From: Gliomastix tumulicola
Taxonomy: Eukaryota; Ascomycota; Sordariomycetes; Hypocreales; Bionectriaceae
Direction of reading: 5' to 3'
Length of the DNA: 64,000 bases
Assembly (NCBI GenBank): GCA_001599755.1
Contig: BCHX01000008.1
Coordinates: forward strand, 372,001-436,000
The notes beneath the pieces were generated by a model that was not told the DNA's origin, did no database searches, and saw only the letters and a program-made list of their open reading frames with translations. The position numbers were made by a program, and so were the translations under genes. How positions within the stretch are numbered: the first letter of the stretch is position 1; each line of letters begins with the position of its first letter. Of the stretch, positions 44,701-56,257 are shown piece by piece.

Positions 44701-47637
44701 TCGCCGTGGCTGAGAATCGAGTGCTGGCTGTTGGCTGCGGCAAGATCGACATCGTAGCCAAGAGCGTGAAGCTCACCGGCACATGCCAGCAGGCTCTCAA
44801 ACGCAGGCTTGTCGCGGGTCAGAGAGCCAACGTAGGGCAGTTCCAGACCAGCGCTCTTCACGACATCAAGCGACGGACCCTTGAGAGCAGGGTGAGCGCC
44901 GATCTCGACGAGGATATCAACGCCAGGCTCATCATCATTCTCGTCAAAGAGAATGCCAGTCAGGGCATCGGCAAACCGGACGACCCCCGTCATGTTGGCA
45001 GCCCAGTAGGCAGCGTCCATAGACCGAGCACTCGAGTCACGAGCCGTGACGCTCGAAACCATCCGCACCTGCGCAGCACCGGACGCAAAGCCAGGAGTCT
45101 TGGACAGCGCGGACTCAAAGCCGGGAGCCAACGGCACCATATGATGAGAGTGGAACGCTTGCTCGACGCGGAGGCGACGGTTGAAGACGCCTTGGGCGTC
45201 CAGACTCGCCTTGAGCTCGACGACGGCATCCTCGTCGCCGGACAGGGTCAGACTCGTGGGACTGTTGACCGCGGCGAGTGCAATGCGACCAGCATACGGC
45301 TCAAGAAGCGTCCGGCCCTCCGACGCCGTCATGCCCACCGCCAGCATGGCGCCCTTCTGAGGCAGGTTGTTGCCCTCGGACATGTACAGGCCTCTGTAGT
45401 AGGCGCAGATAATGGCGTTACGGAAGGACAAGACGCCGGCAGCATACGCAGCCGCGATCTCGCCGGAAGAGTGGCCCACGACAGCCGAGGGCACGATCGC
45501 CCACTGCTTCAGGAGGTCGACGAGGGCCAGCTGCAGCGCGGCGCAGAGTGGCTGCGACAGAAGACTCTCGCCCAGCCTCGACGTCTCCTTGGACTGCAGA
45601 AGCTCGTCAAGAACCGACCACTGCGGCTTGTCGGGGAGCTTGGCCAGGATCTGGTCGCACTTCTCGATCGTCTGCCGGAACAGCGGCGACTTCTCGATGA
45701 GCTCGCGGCCCATGGCGAACCACTGGGCGCCCTGACCTGTGAAGACAAATCCTAGACGGGGCTTGGGCTTGTTGAGGGGAGACACCCACTTGCCGAGACC
45801 GTCGAGGCTCGAAATCAGGGCATCATGGGAGGAGCCGATGGCGTATGAGCGGAGCTGTAGCTTGGATCGCCTCGCGCTGTAGCTGTGCGCAATATCAGCG
45901 AGCGCAGTCTCTCGGTTCTGGTCAATAAATCGCTTGAGGGAAATAGCTGTGTTCTTTGCTGCGCCGTCATTGTGGGCGGTCAAGGGCACAAGGTAGGGCC
46001 TCGAGACGGACTGCTCATCAGCCTCAGTGGAGGGAGGAAGGAAGCGAGCAGAGTCCTCGGGAGTGTAGTTCTCGAGCACAACGTGGGCATTGGAACCACC
46101 GTAGCCGAACGAGTTCACAGAGGCTCGCCGGAAACCGTGGTTATTGGATGGCCAGTCTATGAGCTCGGTGGGCACCTTGAGCTTCAGGTGGTCAAAGTCG
46201 ATGTCTGGGTTCGGGTTGTTGAAATGCATGTTCGGCAGGATCTTGCCTGATGACACAGACAGGACGGCCTTGGCGATACCAGCAAGTCCAGATGCACCTT
46301 CAAGGTGGCCCAGATTGGACTTGATCGACCCCAGGTACAGAGGACGGTCTCTGCTGGACCCGAACACGCTGCCGATGGCGTTGGCCTCGATGGGATCACC
46401 AGCCTTGGTGCCCGTGCCGTGGGCCTCGAAGTAGTCGGTGCCATCGAGGTCCAGGCCCGAGTCCTTGTAGACCTGACGGATGAGCTGGGCCTGGGCAGCG
46501 CCATTGGGCAGGGTAAGACCCGACTTGGAGCCGTCATGGTTGGCACCAGTGCCCCTGACAATGGCTCTGATACGGTCTCCAGCAGCCTCAGCAGTGCTCT
46601 GGCGCTTGAGCACCATGGCACACACGCCCTCGCCTCGGACATACCCCGATCCGTCACGATCGAAACTTCGGCAGCGGCCATCAGTCGACAGCATGCCAAA
46701 GTCGGTCATGGTGATGTAGATGTTGGGGTCAAAGTGCAGGGAGGAACCTGCAACGATGGCAATGTCCGACTCGCCATTGCGCAGAGACTGGTTGCTCAGG
46801 TGGAAGCAGACGAGGGACGAGGAGCATGCCGTGTCGACGGTCAAGCTGGGGCCGTGGAGATCGTAAAAGTACGAGATCCGGTTGGAGAGGATGGAGTTGC
46901 CAGTCCCCGTGATGTTGTACTTGGGGTATGTGGCGAGGTCCTTGGTGGTCATGGAGTTGTAGTCGTTGGTGAAGGAGCCAACCATGACCGACGTGCGGGA
47001 TCCCCGAATGGTAGAGAGCGGAATGCCGGCTGATGTGTGTTAGCGGGTGGCCGAAGTGATCAAGAGTAGAAAATGTGACAGCAATGACTTACCATCCTCC
47101 AAGGCCTCATAGACTACCTCAAGCAGTAACCGCTGCTGAGGGTCCATGGACTCGGCCTCTTGTCGAGATATCCGGAAAAACTCATTGTCAAACTGAGTGA
47201 GAGGCTCCTCAAGGAAGTAGCCATATCTAGCATTTGTCTGATACCGTTCAGTCAAGATACACATCTAAGTTTATGTCATGGATGAAACTTACAGTGCCCT
47301 TGTTGACACCCTGTGGGTTGTAGAAGGCATCAACGTTGAATCGATCACTAGGGATCTTCTGCTGAAGGTCCTTCTGGGTGACGACATTGTCCCAAAGCTG
47401 GGTCAACGTCTTAGCACCAGGTAGCCGGAAGGCTATGCCCGTGATGACACTCGGGTCTTGCACGAGCTCTGGGTTGCCCTCGTCCGCGGCGACGGAGGTG
47501 GCCGGCGAGGACGACAGGCGGGGACTGCTGTTGCCTGGGCTGTGGTCTGAGGAGGCTGTAGAGCCAGTGTGGCCTGGGGTGTTGGCCAGCTGGTCTCTGG
47601 ACTCTGCCAGAGCCGGTGAGTCGTTGATCAGGCTCAT
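35719..47637 (-). CDS. Hybrid highly reducing PKS-NRPS (about 3912 aa)
   Basis: Exons 47637-47293, 47237-47093, 47029-38424 and 38361-35719; introns of 55, 63 and 62 nt, all GT-AG, phases consistent, the last with a TTACTAACA branch point. Domains (approximate residues): Ser/Pro-rich leader 1-60; KS 62-490 (Cys232 in DTACSSS, His367, His405); AT 589-900 (Ser684 in GHSSG); DH 980-1260 (His1013, Asp1196); degenerate methyltransferase/structural region 1300-1650 without a SAM motif; ER 1660-1990; KR 2010-2250 (GGLGGIG, Tyr2156, Asn2160); ACP (Ser2330 in GLDS); C 2415-2850 (HHxxxD at 2545-2550); A 2870-3420 (GSTGKPKG, GRTGD-like YRTGDRARF); T (Ser3471 in GGHSL); reductase-like R 3556-3912. It should build a reduced unmethylated polyketide, couple it to an amino acid and release it. 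A hand-aligned A-domain code is DVAYIAQVQ plus Lys; substrate not predicted. Released as aldehyde, alcohol or tetramic acid depending on R activity. Confidence 0.93.
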
Positions 47638-49744
47638 GGCGGCGTGTTTGGTAGGTAGGTAGGTAGGTAGGTAGGGTATAGGTGGATGACAGTGCAGAAG
47701 CCCAGGTGTACGAGGCAGTGTGACAAGCTTCAGATGTGGATGGTCTCTCTGGTGTACGAGGACAATGATTGACCTTGCATTGATATGAATGAGATGATGA
47801 GAGAGAGCAATGAAGTTGATTGTCACATTCCAGGACCGTAAAGAGAGGCAGGTGATATTAATATTGTCTCGTCACGTAGGCCACAAATGGTATCCTCGTC
47901 TAAACACCCCAAGAGGCATATTCTGCACCGACCTCTGACCACTTTTGCCTCCCCATCCTGTACCTCGCAGAAGGTTACATTCCTCAGCTGGAAATCTCTG
48001 CATGCACTTCATCTGAGCAAACGAACTCGGCCAGACTGCACGAATCAGAGCCGGAGGTAGTGATCCATCGAGTCACTGATCGCCACTTTCGACCGAACCG
48101 TGTCGCCATCTGGATCGCGGATTGGCAAGCTCTAGTCAGAGAAACCTGTTCCTCCGGTCGTCATGCCTCTCTAGACGAGTCAATCCATGCCTGGGGCAAC
48201 TTCCCAGTTTGGCAGAAACGACGTTGCGAAACTCGGAGGTGTGTGTGCGTGTGTGTGCCATGTCAGACGTGCTTCCTCAGGCTAAACATCAAGCCACCCG
48301 TTTTCCTCGTTTACTAGCCGACAGCACGCTCTTCGCTCGCACTCTTCCACTCCCGGCTGATCTTCCGTAAGAGCGAGAGAGAGGAGCACACGCCTCGCGC
48401 GGGCCGAGGGTGAATGACGGAGGAGGCGTGTGTACGCGCGCCGGAGGTGCTCAAACTGACGTGGGGGAAGGCGGATTTCGGTTTTGCCTCAGTGTTGTCA
48501 TTCTGGCATCAAAGCATGAATACCATTAGGTTAGAAGATTGAGGCTCATGGACGATTGACAGAGATACTCCGAAACCCCGATGACCAAGGGTTAGTCTAG
48601 TCTATACACGTATATGCCAGTGGAACCAATTCCGCGCCCTCGCAGCGTAGCATTCACTGTCTCAACTCGTGTTTCGAGTCTGCACGTCCCTGCATGAGGC
48701 TGAAAATGGTTGGTTTGAGAAACAAAGAAAACCATGGAAGGGCTGCATCTCGGGCACGAAGGAGTGATCTGCACATCGTCCAACACGGACACCAACCATG
48801 TCACATCTCGGGACATAAGAAGTCTCCGAAGCAAGAATCCAGCCCCTGTAGAGGCATATTCGCCCTGCATATGCAAGGAATCCTTCGACCCGCCTCGCCG
48901 CCCCCGGTTCCCCACGTTTCATTGAGTCGGCAATCTTGCTCTGTTGCAGATGCGCGCGCGCGCGTGTATGCAGGAGAGAAGCCAGCAGGTGGATAGATGG
49001 TGGGATCGGTGGCTTGATGATGAAATCAGTGGCTTGATGGCGAGATCTCCGCGTCCAATGGGTGTGCCACGACAGGTTTTTCTTCCCCTCCATCTGGAAA
49101 GGTTCCTCATGCAGCAGTGCACAACATACCTGTAAGCGGACAAATTTTGGTCCGAGCACGTTGAGATGTTGGTTATTTGATTAGGTGATTTTTGTTTTCT
49201 ACAGCATCATTGTTTTCAAGTGGCGTTTCTCTGTTGCAACGTCGGCTATTTAGAAGGCGAACGAGGGTGATGGGCACTCAGCTACACACTTCCATGCAAG
49301 CGATCGTATTCATCGACGGAGGGTTCACGCAACTCAGCTGGAATATCACCATCCGGTGTATACTGCCGGTTGGGTTGCAATTGCAACATCATAGCACCCA
49401 CACCCTCACGAACGAGACACTGTTGTTCGGTGGCAAAGCTCACCTAGACGATCTTCCCCTGCTCCGGAGTATAGTTCGCAGCGTAGACATATAGCTCAAG
49501 TATACATAGGTGTGTAGCATGTAAGCCTCGCAGTCGGATTCGGGTCATTATGGAAGCTCCTGTTCTTGAATCATAGACTTGGCGCAAAACTCCTCCGTCA
49601 CCAAGCGCCCTCCGCGAAGTCCGTCCGACACTCGGAGGCAATAATCTTGTTCCCTGACATTCATCTCGATACAACTAAAGGACAATCCAGTCCTCACTGC
49701 CCAATTTTCTCTCTACACAGAGCACATTCTCCTCAACCATCACC
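47638..49744. promoter_or_regulatory. 2.1-kb divergent promoter region, PKS-NRPS and SDR
   Basis: It separates the backbone gene (minus) from the SDR gene (plus) and probably carries regulatory sites for both. The putative PKS 5' leader contains a tetranucleotide repeat, GGTA/GTAG units at about 47651-47676 (CTAC on the mRNA strand). A GT run lies at about 48238-48260 and an alternating CG run at 48952-48964. Just before the SDR start the sequence is pyrimidine-rich and the start context is CACCATG. Several open frames of 60-165 codons occur but lack coding character. No factor-binding site could be assigned. Confidence 0.5.
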
Positions 49745-50846
49745 ATGCCTTTCTACCAAGCTACCATCCCCACGCTGCCCAAGGGCCTCAGTCTTGCCGG
49801 TCAGACCGCCGTCGTCACCGGCGCGACTGATGGCATTGGCCTTGAGCTCTCATATCAGCTCCTTCGCAACGGTCTCGAGCATCTCATCATCGGTGCTCGA
49901 AATCTGCAGAAGGGAGGCTCTACCCGGCTTGACCTTCTTGGTGACCGCGAGGTGATCAAGAACAACCCCAAGGCCAAGGTCACCGTCCTGTCCCTTGACC
50001 TGTCCGTCCATGACAGCGTCGTGACGTTCGGCAACCAGGTGCTCAGCGCGACAGACCGCCTTGACTTTGTCATTCTGAGCGCGGGCATCAACATCGCCCA
50101 CTGGGTGACGTCCCCCGAGGGCAACGAGCTTGCTTTCCAGGTCAACGTCATCTCCAACTTCATCCTCCAGCTCATCCTGCTGCCTCTCGTCCAGTCCACG
50201 TCCCTGGCACACTACGACCAGCAGGGCCAGAGCGCCCAGCAGCTCCCCACCATCACCTGGGTCGGATCCATGGGCCAGGCGTTCCACGCGCCTAACCCGG
50301 GCCCTCCCGAGGGCAGCAGGGCCACCATCCTGGAGCACTACGCCTCCCTTGACCAGTACTCCGGCTTCCACCGCTACCCGGACACGAAGCTCTTCGTCGC
50401 CATGCTCAGCTTCCAGCTTGCCTCTCACCTGCAGGAGGACCAGGGCAGAGTGGTCGTCAACAACGTCTGCCCGGGCACCGTCAAGACCGGCGCAGACAAC
50501 AACCTGCCCTGGTGGCTGCGCATCCCCATGAACCTCAACCGTCTCCTGCGCGGCCGCTACGTGGCTGATGGCGCGAGGGCCGTGTTCTGGGCTGCCCGGG
50601 GTGGCCTGGACAAGGACCAGCCGAACGGCTTCTATGTCGCGGACAACACGCCTCAAGAGTGAGTCATCGTGATCCCCGATGATGTGTCGAATGTGTGAAG
50701 ATTAATAGATGCTAACGCTGCAAACTAGGCCGGCGCCCTATGTCTCTTCTCCCGAGGGCAAGGCCTTGGCCAAGCGCCTCTGGAGCGAGCTGCTTGTGAC
50801 GAGCCAAAGGCTGGACAAGAAGGCTGGTCAGGGATTGAAGCCTTAG
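49745..50846 (+). CDS. Short-chain dehydrogenase/reductase (343 aa)
   Basis: Exons 49745-50658 and 50729-50846; the 70-nt intron has donor GTGAGT, branch GCTAAC and acceptor CTAG, and joining gives QEPAPYVSSPEG in frame. Rossmann motif TGATDGIG (residues about 26-33), ILSAGIN in place of NNAG, Ser in WVGSMG, and the catalytic YPDTK (Tyr-x-x-x-Lys). The family reduces carbonyls or oxidises alcohols with NAD(P)H; members of this subgroup (retinol-dehydrogenase-like) are common tailoring enzymes in fungal clusters. It is transcribed divergently from the PKS-NRPS, so co-regulation is likely. It could reduce the released aldehyde or ketone of the product, but the substrate is not deducible. Confidence 0.9.
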
Positions 50847-51639
50847 AAGTGATGTAGTTGAGGGGGTATAGACCGATGTCAAATTGGAGAGTGTGAGAAA
50901 TGCTGGAGCTACTCGTTATATATGAGCAGTAGAATTTTATGAGATTGTGATCAGCTAGAAGTTAGCTTGAGTACGATTTTCAGCATGAATTTGGAGACTG
51001 TATCGACGGGTGCTTGACTGTCAGTCAAAAGCGATAGACGTTGAACGCCTGTAGTTGATTGATATGAGTATAGGGTAGACGTGGTGAAATCCATGTCTTT
51101 GGTGATAACCCCAAAATTCCAACAGCTCAGAAGTTGGTTGTAGACATAAACCCCACTAACTAACCTGAGCTATACCTTTCTGCGGAAATTCCGGCCACAT
51201 CATTCAGAAGAGGATCGATGACGAGGACTCCGTGACCAATTTGAGGATGAGATTGCGAAAGACGTACATTAGCTCAATGGCACTTCTGACCCATCTTTCG
51301 GCATACGAAAGCCGTGCAGGTGTGACTGACGTGCATCAAGTCTCTACTTGCGTTTTCCATGAGATTCTGGTCTACAGCATGTCCTGGGTATTCTCATTGC
51401 ACTTGTGTAGTCTCTATACTGAGTAAGACTCGTGGTTGATGAGCTGTCCACCATCTACCCACTAATACGATAAAACTACACATCATCTGAGAGGCAAGAC
51501 AGAAATTTGATTTGTATCTACGCAGGTTTCATAGTCTACCTATTTTTACGTCAACCTGTTGATCTCGCCCCCCCAACACCAGCCAGTGACATCTCCCATC
51601 TCCCTTGACACTATCAACCCCAACTCGAACAACCCCCGC
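50847..51639. terminator. Convergent 3' intergenic region, SDR and MFS
   Basis: The 793 bases between two genes that converge must hold both polyadenylation regions. AT-rich sequence at about 50920-50945 would suit the SDR 3' end. Nothing else was seen. Confidence 0.35.
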
Positions 51640-53421
51640 CTAGCCCCTGCTGGTCTCCTTCTTCTCCTGCTGAATCCCCTGCTCCGTCTCATGGGCCCTG
51701 TCCAGACTGATGTGCTTCACAAACAGGCTCCCGACAAGCGCCACCCCGCTCAGGGCACACATGACCGCCCACACAATTCTCAGCGAGCTCGCGTACGCCT
51801 GCACGAGCTCCGTCTTCTCCAGCCCGTCGGGCAGATGCTTGATGGTGGAGATGAGGGCGCTCGCGTCCCGGCTGTACTGCGCGGCCCTGCCGGCCAGGGT
51901 CTCGGTCGCGAGCAGGTTCGTGCGCATCTGGTTCTGGAAGATGACGCCCGAGACGGCGACGCCGAGCGCCTGGCCGAGCATGCGCGCGAAGATGAACATG
52001 GAGATGGCGTGGGCCATGAGCTTGTCCGGCGCGGCGGCCTGGTTGACGATGGCGAGGGAGGTGTAGAGGAGGCCCTGGCCGATGCCCATGATGATGGTGA
52101 GGAAGAACCACTCGGCCACGGACGTGTCGACGTCGAGGAGGACCATGACGCCGAGGCCGATGGTACTGAGGAACCAGCCGATCCACGTCACCCAGCGGTA
52201 CTCCCCGCGCTTGGAGATGACGACGCCAGCGACCATGGACATGGGAGCCAGAGTGAAGGTAGCGGGGAAGAGGGCAACACCGGATAGGATGGGCGTGTAT
52301 CCCTGGACCGCCTCAAAGTACAGAGGTAGGAAGTACAGGGCGCCGTAGACGATGGCTGCGTTGATGATGCCCGACCACAGGCTGTAGAGCATCTCGTAGC
52401 TGCGCAGGAGACTCATCGTCATGATGGGCTCTCCCGCAACGTACGCCTCGTACAGTCCGAAGGCGACCAGCGAGACGATTCCGAGGACGAGAGGGAAATA
52501 TGTCCGCCATTCATCCCACTCATACTGGACGCCGCCCCAGGTGAGAGGGATCAGAGTGCAGGTGGCAGCACCGACGAAGAAGACGCTGCCAAACCAGTCA
52601 AACTTCTTCAGTTTCTCCGTCAGGGCACCTGGCGGCTTGGACAGGCGCAGAGCAAACGGGATGATGACGAAGACGATGGCGGCAAACGGAACCAGCATCC
52701 AGAAGATGCCTCGCCACGTAGCACGGTAGGCAAAGGCACCGCCGACGACGGGACCCGTGACAGTGCCAAAAGCCCAGATACCACCAACAACGCCAAAGTA
52801 CTTTCCACGCTGACGCATGGGCACGAGATCGGTGATGATGATATCGTTGAGGAGAATAATGCCGCCACCCCCGACGCCCTGGATCGCACGGCCGATGAAG
52901 ATGACGGTGAAATTCTGAGCCACAGCTGCAACGATGACGCCGATGAGGAAGAGAAAGGCGCAGGCCATGAGAACAGGGACACGGCCAAACATGCCCGACC
53001 AGGCGGCCGTCGGGAGCTGCAGAACAGCGCAGCTCAGGAGGAAGCTGGTGCCTGTCCAGAAAGCCTCGATGGCACTACCATTCAGGTCATTTGCCAAAGC
53101 CTGGAGAATAGTGTTAGTGATGTTCATTCCTTGGAAAGATACGGTGTGACTGACTGGCAATGCGACAGTTACTGCAGTTCCATCCAGGGACACCATAGCC
53201 GCGAGAATGAGGACAGGTACGAGAGCAAGCCAGAACTTCTTGTCTGCCTTGAACTCTACCGGCTCACTGCCGACAGCGGTTGAGGCATCACCCTCTGACG
53301 CTGATGCAGAAGCATCGGTGGCTGCTTCTGGATTTGTCGCATCTGCTGCAAACACAGACTTTTCTCCTGGGGGGGAGTCTATAGCCTGAGTAGGCCTGTT
53401 AGAGGAAGTGTCGATTGTCAT
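51640..53421 (-). CDS. MFS drug:H+ antiporter, DHA2 (14-TMS) type (575 aa)
   Basis: Exons 53421-53155 and 53100-51640. The 54-nt intron is a multiple of three and stop-free, so the unspliced frame is also open, but splicing restores the family sequence VALPALANDLNGSAIEAFW; donor GTCAGT, branch CACTAAC. A Ser/Ala-rich cytosolic N-terminus (~65 residues) precedes about 14 membrane segments. Motif A-like GRVPVLM, motif B GRAIQGVGGGG and motif C-like GPVVGGAFA are present. It should export toxic metabolites across the plasma membrane by proton exchange. Position inside the cluster suggests self-protection or secretion of the PKS-NRPS product. Confidence 0.92.
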   Translation of the reverse strand: MTIDTSSNRPTQAIDSPPGEKSVFAADATNPEAATDASASASEGDASTAVGSEPVEFKADKKFWLALVPVLILAAMVSLDGTAVTVALPVSHTVSFQGMNITNTILQALANDLNGSAIEAFWTGTSFLLSCAVLQLPTAAWSGMFGRVPVLMACAFLFLIGVIVAAVAQNFTVIFIGRAIQGVGGGGIILLNDIIITDLVPMRQRGKYFGVVGGIWAFGTVTGPVVGGAFAYRATWRGIFWMLVPFAAIVFVIIPFALRLSKPPGALTEKLKKFDWFGSVFFVGAATCTLIPLTWGGVQYEWDEWRTYFPLVLGIVSLVAFGLYEAYVAGEPIMTMSLLRSYEMLYSLWSGIINAAIVYGALYFLPLYFEAVQGYTPILSGVALFPATFTLAPMSMVAGVVISKRGEYRWVTWIGWFLSTIGLGVMVLLDVDTSVAEWFFLTIIMGIGQGLLYTSLAIVNQAAAPDKLMAHAISMFIFARMLGQALGVAVSGVIFQNQMRTNLLATETLAGRAAQYSRDASALISTIKHLPDGLEKTELVQAYASSLRIVWAVMCALSGVALVGSLFVKHISLDRAHETEQGIQQEKKETSRG

Positions 53422-54904
53422 CTTGGAGGATATTCAGAGCTTGTTCAATAATGGATGCTCAGGTGTTAGAGTGACGCTGGCTGTGGCCTGTTATCACATA
53501 TGGCTATGTATTTGACGGCCCGAGATATCTGCCTCTGGACGGACTGTAGAGCACTGACACCGATACTGACTACGTACTCCACACGTAAAATCTGCGCAGG
53601 GTCTTGGCTGGGCATCAGAGGTTGATTTCCATGAGCAAACAATATTACCAATGCCTCGGACATGCATAACCAAGCTTCCGCCCATGCGCATGCAGGCGAC
53701 AGCGAAGTCGGCAGTGGAGAAGAAAGAGGCCTCTTCAGATCGTCATCGCTCGCTTCCCTTCACGGCAGGAAAACAGGGAACGGACGGGATTCTCCTCGGC
53801 ACTTCGCTTTAGGGACGGGTTGCATCGCCACCGTGCGCCGGGCTTCGATAGTTGCATATCCTTTTTCCTATTCGCGTAGGTTCCCAGTGGAGACAACACC
53901 TCGTCAGCGGCTGAGGGTTAGACGAAAATACAACACAAATTCGCTTCAGTTCAGCACGCCACTCTGACATGGCAGGGGGATCCTGGGCGCCGATCATCGG
54001 GCAATATGCGGCCCGCACCCGTTTGGCTCCCCCCGAGACCGCGTGCCTTGGCATGTGCGTTGCCTTGCCTTTTCTGAAGAGGATGGAGCCCCCTCTCGAT
54101 GGCGACATGCATACTAGTACTTAGACGAACTACTCCATTCAGGAATAGGCGGTTATGCAGGCATCGCGTAAAGTCTCCGGGCGGCTTGCTTACGACATGT
54201 TCATGTGGGGGTGGGTGTCGTACGAGAGAAAGTCGGCCGGGTGCGGAAATTCGCGTCTTCGGGGGGTTTTCCAGTGGGCGAGATCTGCATCACGAAGGAT
54301 TGGGGTCGGAGTACGTGATATGCAGTATGCAAGCCACAGCGTCTGAGGCCATTCAGAGCTTGTCGGACTTACACGTGACTGGACGGCCTCTACGATCAGG
54401 TTTCCCCAATGGTGGTTAAAGTTGCTTTGCCACGTTACAGACACTGTCACTGGTGCATTAGGCTGAAAAGGGGGACGCAGTCAGCGCGGACTGTCTTTGG
54501 GCCGGATGTCGTGATCTGTCGATGTCGATGACGCTCCACAGGGCTGAATGTCCGTCATGGCCAGTCCCCGGATCAAGTTTTGCCTCGAGGAGCGAGAGGA
54601 GAATCCGCTCGCTTGAGATGTGGCGACAGGAGACTTCCGCCGGCTTCTCTCACCCCTGTTGGAACTGGGTGAGCGGAGATGTGGCCAGGGTCAAGTACCG
54701 TTGAGAGTAAGCGGACTTGGTGTCTTCTTCGTTACGGACCAGGACAAAAGTCAGCGTTGAGCAAGCTAAAATGAATATCACCTCTTGGATGTATAGCCGT
54801 AGGGTGCCCTCAAAGGAGAGGTTCGCTTGCAAGTCCTCATAGTTGACGTTGTCATTGTACTTTGAGATAGCCCTTCTACCGCCATCTCCAAAGCTGCAGC
54901 TTTG
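53422..54904. promoter_or_regulatory. 1.5-kb divergent promoter region, MFS and FAD monooxygenase
   Basis: It lies between two divergently transcribed cluster genes. No gene, repeat or RNA was recognised. Small open frames are present on both strands without family motifs. Shared regulation of the two genes is plausible from the arrangement only. Confidence 0.4.
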
Positions 54905-56257
54905 ATGTCGTCAAGCACCCCAGTCCTCCGCCATCTGCCTCCATCACCATCAATCATGCCATCTGAGCCCCTCCGCATCGCCATCATCGGCGCCGGCCCG
55001 TCGGGCACAACCCTCGCCCGTCTCCTCCAAGTCCAATCCGAGACCAAGGGCAAGTTGCAAGTCACCGTCTTTGAGCGGGAGACGCAACTCCATGACCGCG
55101 ACCAAGGCGGTACCCTCGACCTGCACGATGAGACAGGTCTTGCCGCCCTCAAGCTCGCCGGCCTGGCAGACACGCACGCCTTCGAGTCCATTGCTCGCTG
55201 GGACGGCGATGCTATGGTCCTCGGCGACAAGCACATGCGTCGCTGGCTGAGTCTGGGAAGCACCAAAGACGGCAGCTGGCTTGCGCAGGGGAAGCCCGAA
55301 GTCGACAGACTGCAGCTTCGTCAGCTCCTCCTGAGCAGTCTCGCTGAGGGAACTGTCGTCTGGGGCAAGCACATCTCCCGCGTCGAGCAAGATCCGTGGG
55401 ACCGCACGTCTGTCCTTCACTTTGAAGATGGGACAACGCAGGGCCCGTACGACCTCGTCATCGGTGCAGACGGAGCATACAGCGTTGTGAGGCCGCTCCT
55501 CACAGACCAGCAGCCGTTCTACAGCGGCGTCGGCGGCTGGAACATGCTCTGCCCCAACGCCGCTCTGAACAGGCCGCTGATGACCCGGCTGGTGAACCAC
55601 GGCAGTCTCTTCGCGTTCTCGGACGGCAAGGTCGTCATGGGCCAGCAGCTCGGGTCTGGCGCTATTTATGTCAGCGTCTGGGCCGTCAAGCCCGACAACT
55701 GGATGACGACATCTGGCTACGACGTGCGCGACCCCAAGGCGGTCAAAGCCGCTCTCCTGGACGAGTTCAAAGACTGGGCCCCGGAGCTGCGGGAGCTCGT
55801 GGCCAGCTTCGACGAGACCAAAATCTGGCCCCGGAGTCTCGTCATGCTCCCCACGGGCCTGTCCTGGGAGACCAACCCGGGCGTCACGCTGCTCGGCGAC
55901 GCGGCCCACGTCATCTGCCCGTTTGTCGGCGAAGGCGTGAATGCCGCGATGGGAGACGCAATCGGCCTGGCCAAGGCCATTTCTGGCACGGTGCAGAAGG
56001 GGTGGAACAGGCCTCTGCTCGCGGAGAGTATCCGGACCTACGAGAAGGGCATGCGGGCCCGTGCTTACAAGTCGGCGACGATGACGGAGGAGGCCATGCG
56101 GTTGATGCTGTTTACGCCTAATGCACCCGAGGCCACTATTGAAAAGTACGTTGTGGCCGTCACGCGGAACGACATGCCGTTCTTTGCTGTTCCGGTGGTT
56201 AAGTTACTGGTCAAGGCGTTCTACACGGTCTACAAGGTGGTTCTGTGGTGGAAGTAG
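54905..56257 (+). CDS. FAD-dependent monooxygenase (TetX/PHBH-like, 450 aa)
   Basis: Intronless. The start is the ATG at 54905 or the ATG at 54956, which would place the FAD motif nearer the N-terminus as usual. Motifs: GAGPSG (residues 29-34 from the first start), DQGGTLDLHDETG, the NADPH/FAD-linked VIGADGAYSVVR, and the GD motif LLGDAAHVICPFVGEG. These define class A flavoprotein hydroxylases; TetX-like members hydroxylate or epoxidise polyketide and related scaffolds. A hydrophobic C-terminal segment (PVVKLLVKAFYTVYKVV) may associate with membrane. As a cluster member it most likely oxidises the PKS-NRPS product. Divergent from the exporter gene. Confidence 0.9.
   Translation: MSSSTPVLRHLPPSPSIMPSEPLRIAIIGAGPSGTTLARLLQVQSETKGKLQVTVFERETQLHDRDQGGTLDLHDETGLAALKLAGLADTHAFESIARWDGDAMVLGDKHMRRWLSLGSTKDGSWLAQGKPEVDRLQLRQLLLSSLAEGTVVWGKHISRVEQDPWDRTSVLHFEDGTTQGPYDLVIGADGAYSVVRPLLTDQQPFYSGVGGWNMLCPNAALNRPLMTRLVNHGSLFAFSDGKVVMGQQLGSGAIYVSVWAVKPDNWMTTSGYDVRDPKAVKAALLDEFKDWAPELRELVASFDETKIWPRSLVMLPTGLSWETNPGVTLLGDAAHVICPFVGEGVNAAMGDAIGLAKAISGTVQKGWNRPLLAESIRTYEKGMRARAYKSATMTEEAMRLMLFTPNAPEATIEKYVVAVTRNDMPFFAVPVVKLLVKAFYTVYKVVLWWK

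Noticed and set aside
44481..45755. Plus-strand open frame of 424 codons
   Set aside because: It is antisense to the KS-AT part of the PKS-NRPS, has no recognisable motif, and arises from the GC-rich codon pattern.
48952..48964. Alternating CG run as a possible Z-DNA regulatory element
   Set aside because: Only about 13 bases, no supporting context; recorded in the promoter entry only.
48662..49159. Minus-strand open frame of 165 codons in the PKS/SDR promoter region
   Set aside because: Does not start or end in gene-like context, no domain, low-complexity His/Arg-rich stretches.
49850..50656. Minus-strand open frame of 268 codons opposite the SDR gene
   Set aside because: Shadow of the SDR coding sequence; composition unlike a protein family.
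51559..52287. Plus-strand open frame of 242 codons
   Set aside because: Antisense to the MFS transporter, His/Asp/Arg-rich artefact of membrane codons.
54950..55909. Minus-strand open frame of 319 codons opposite the monooxygenase
   Set aside because: Shadow of the FAD monooxygenase; no motif.
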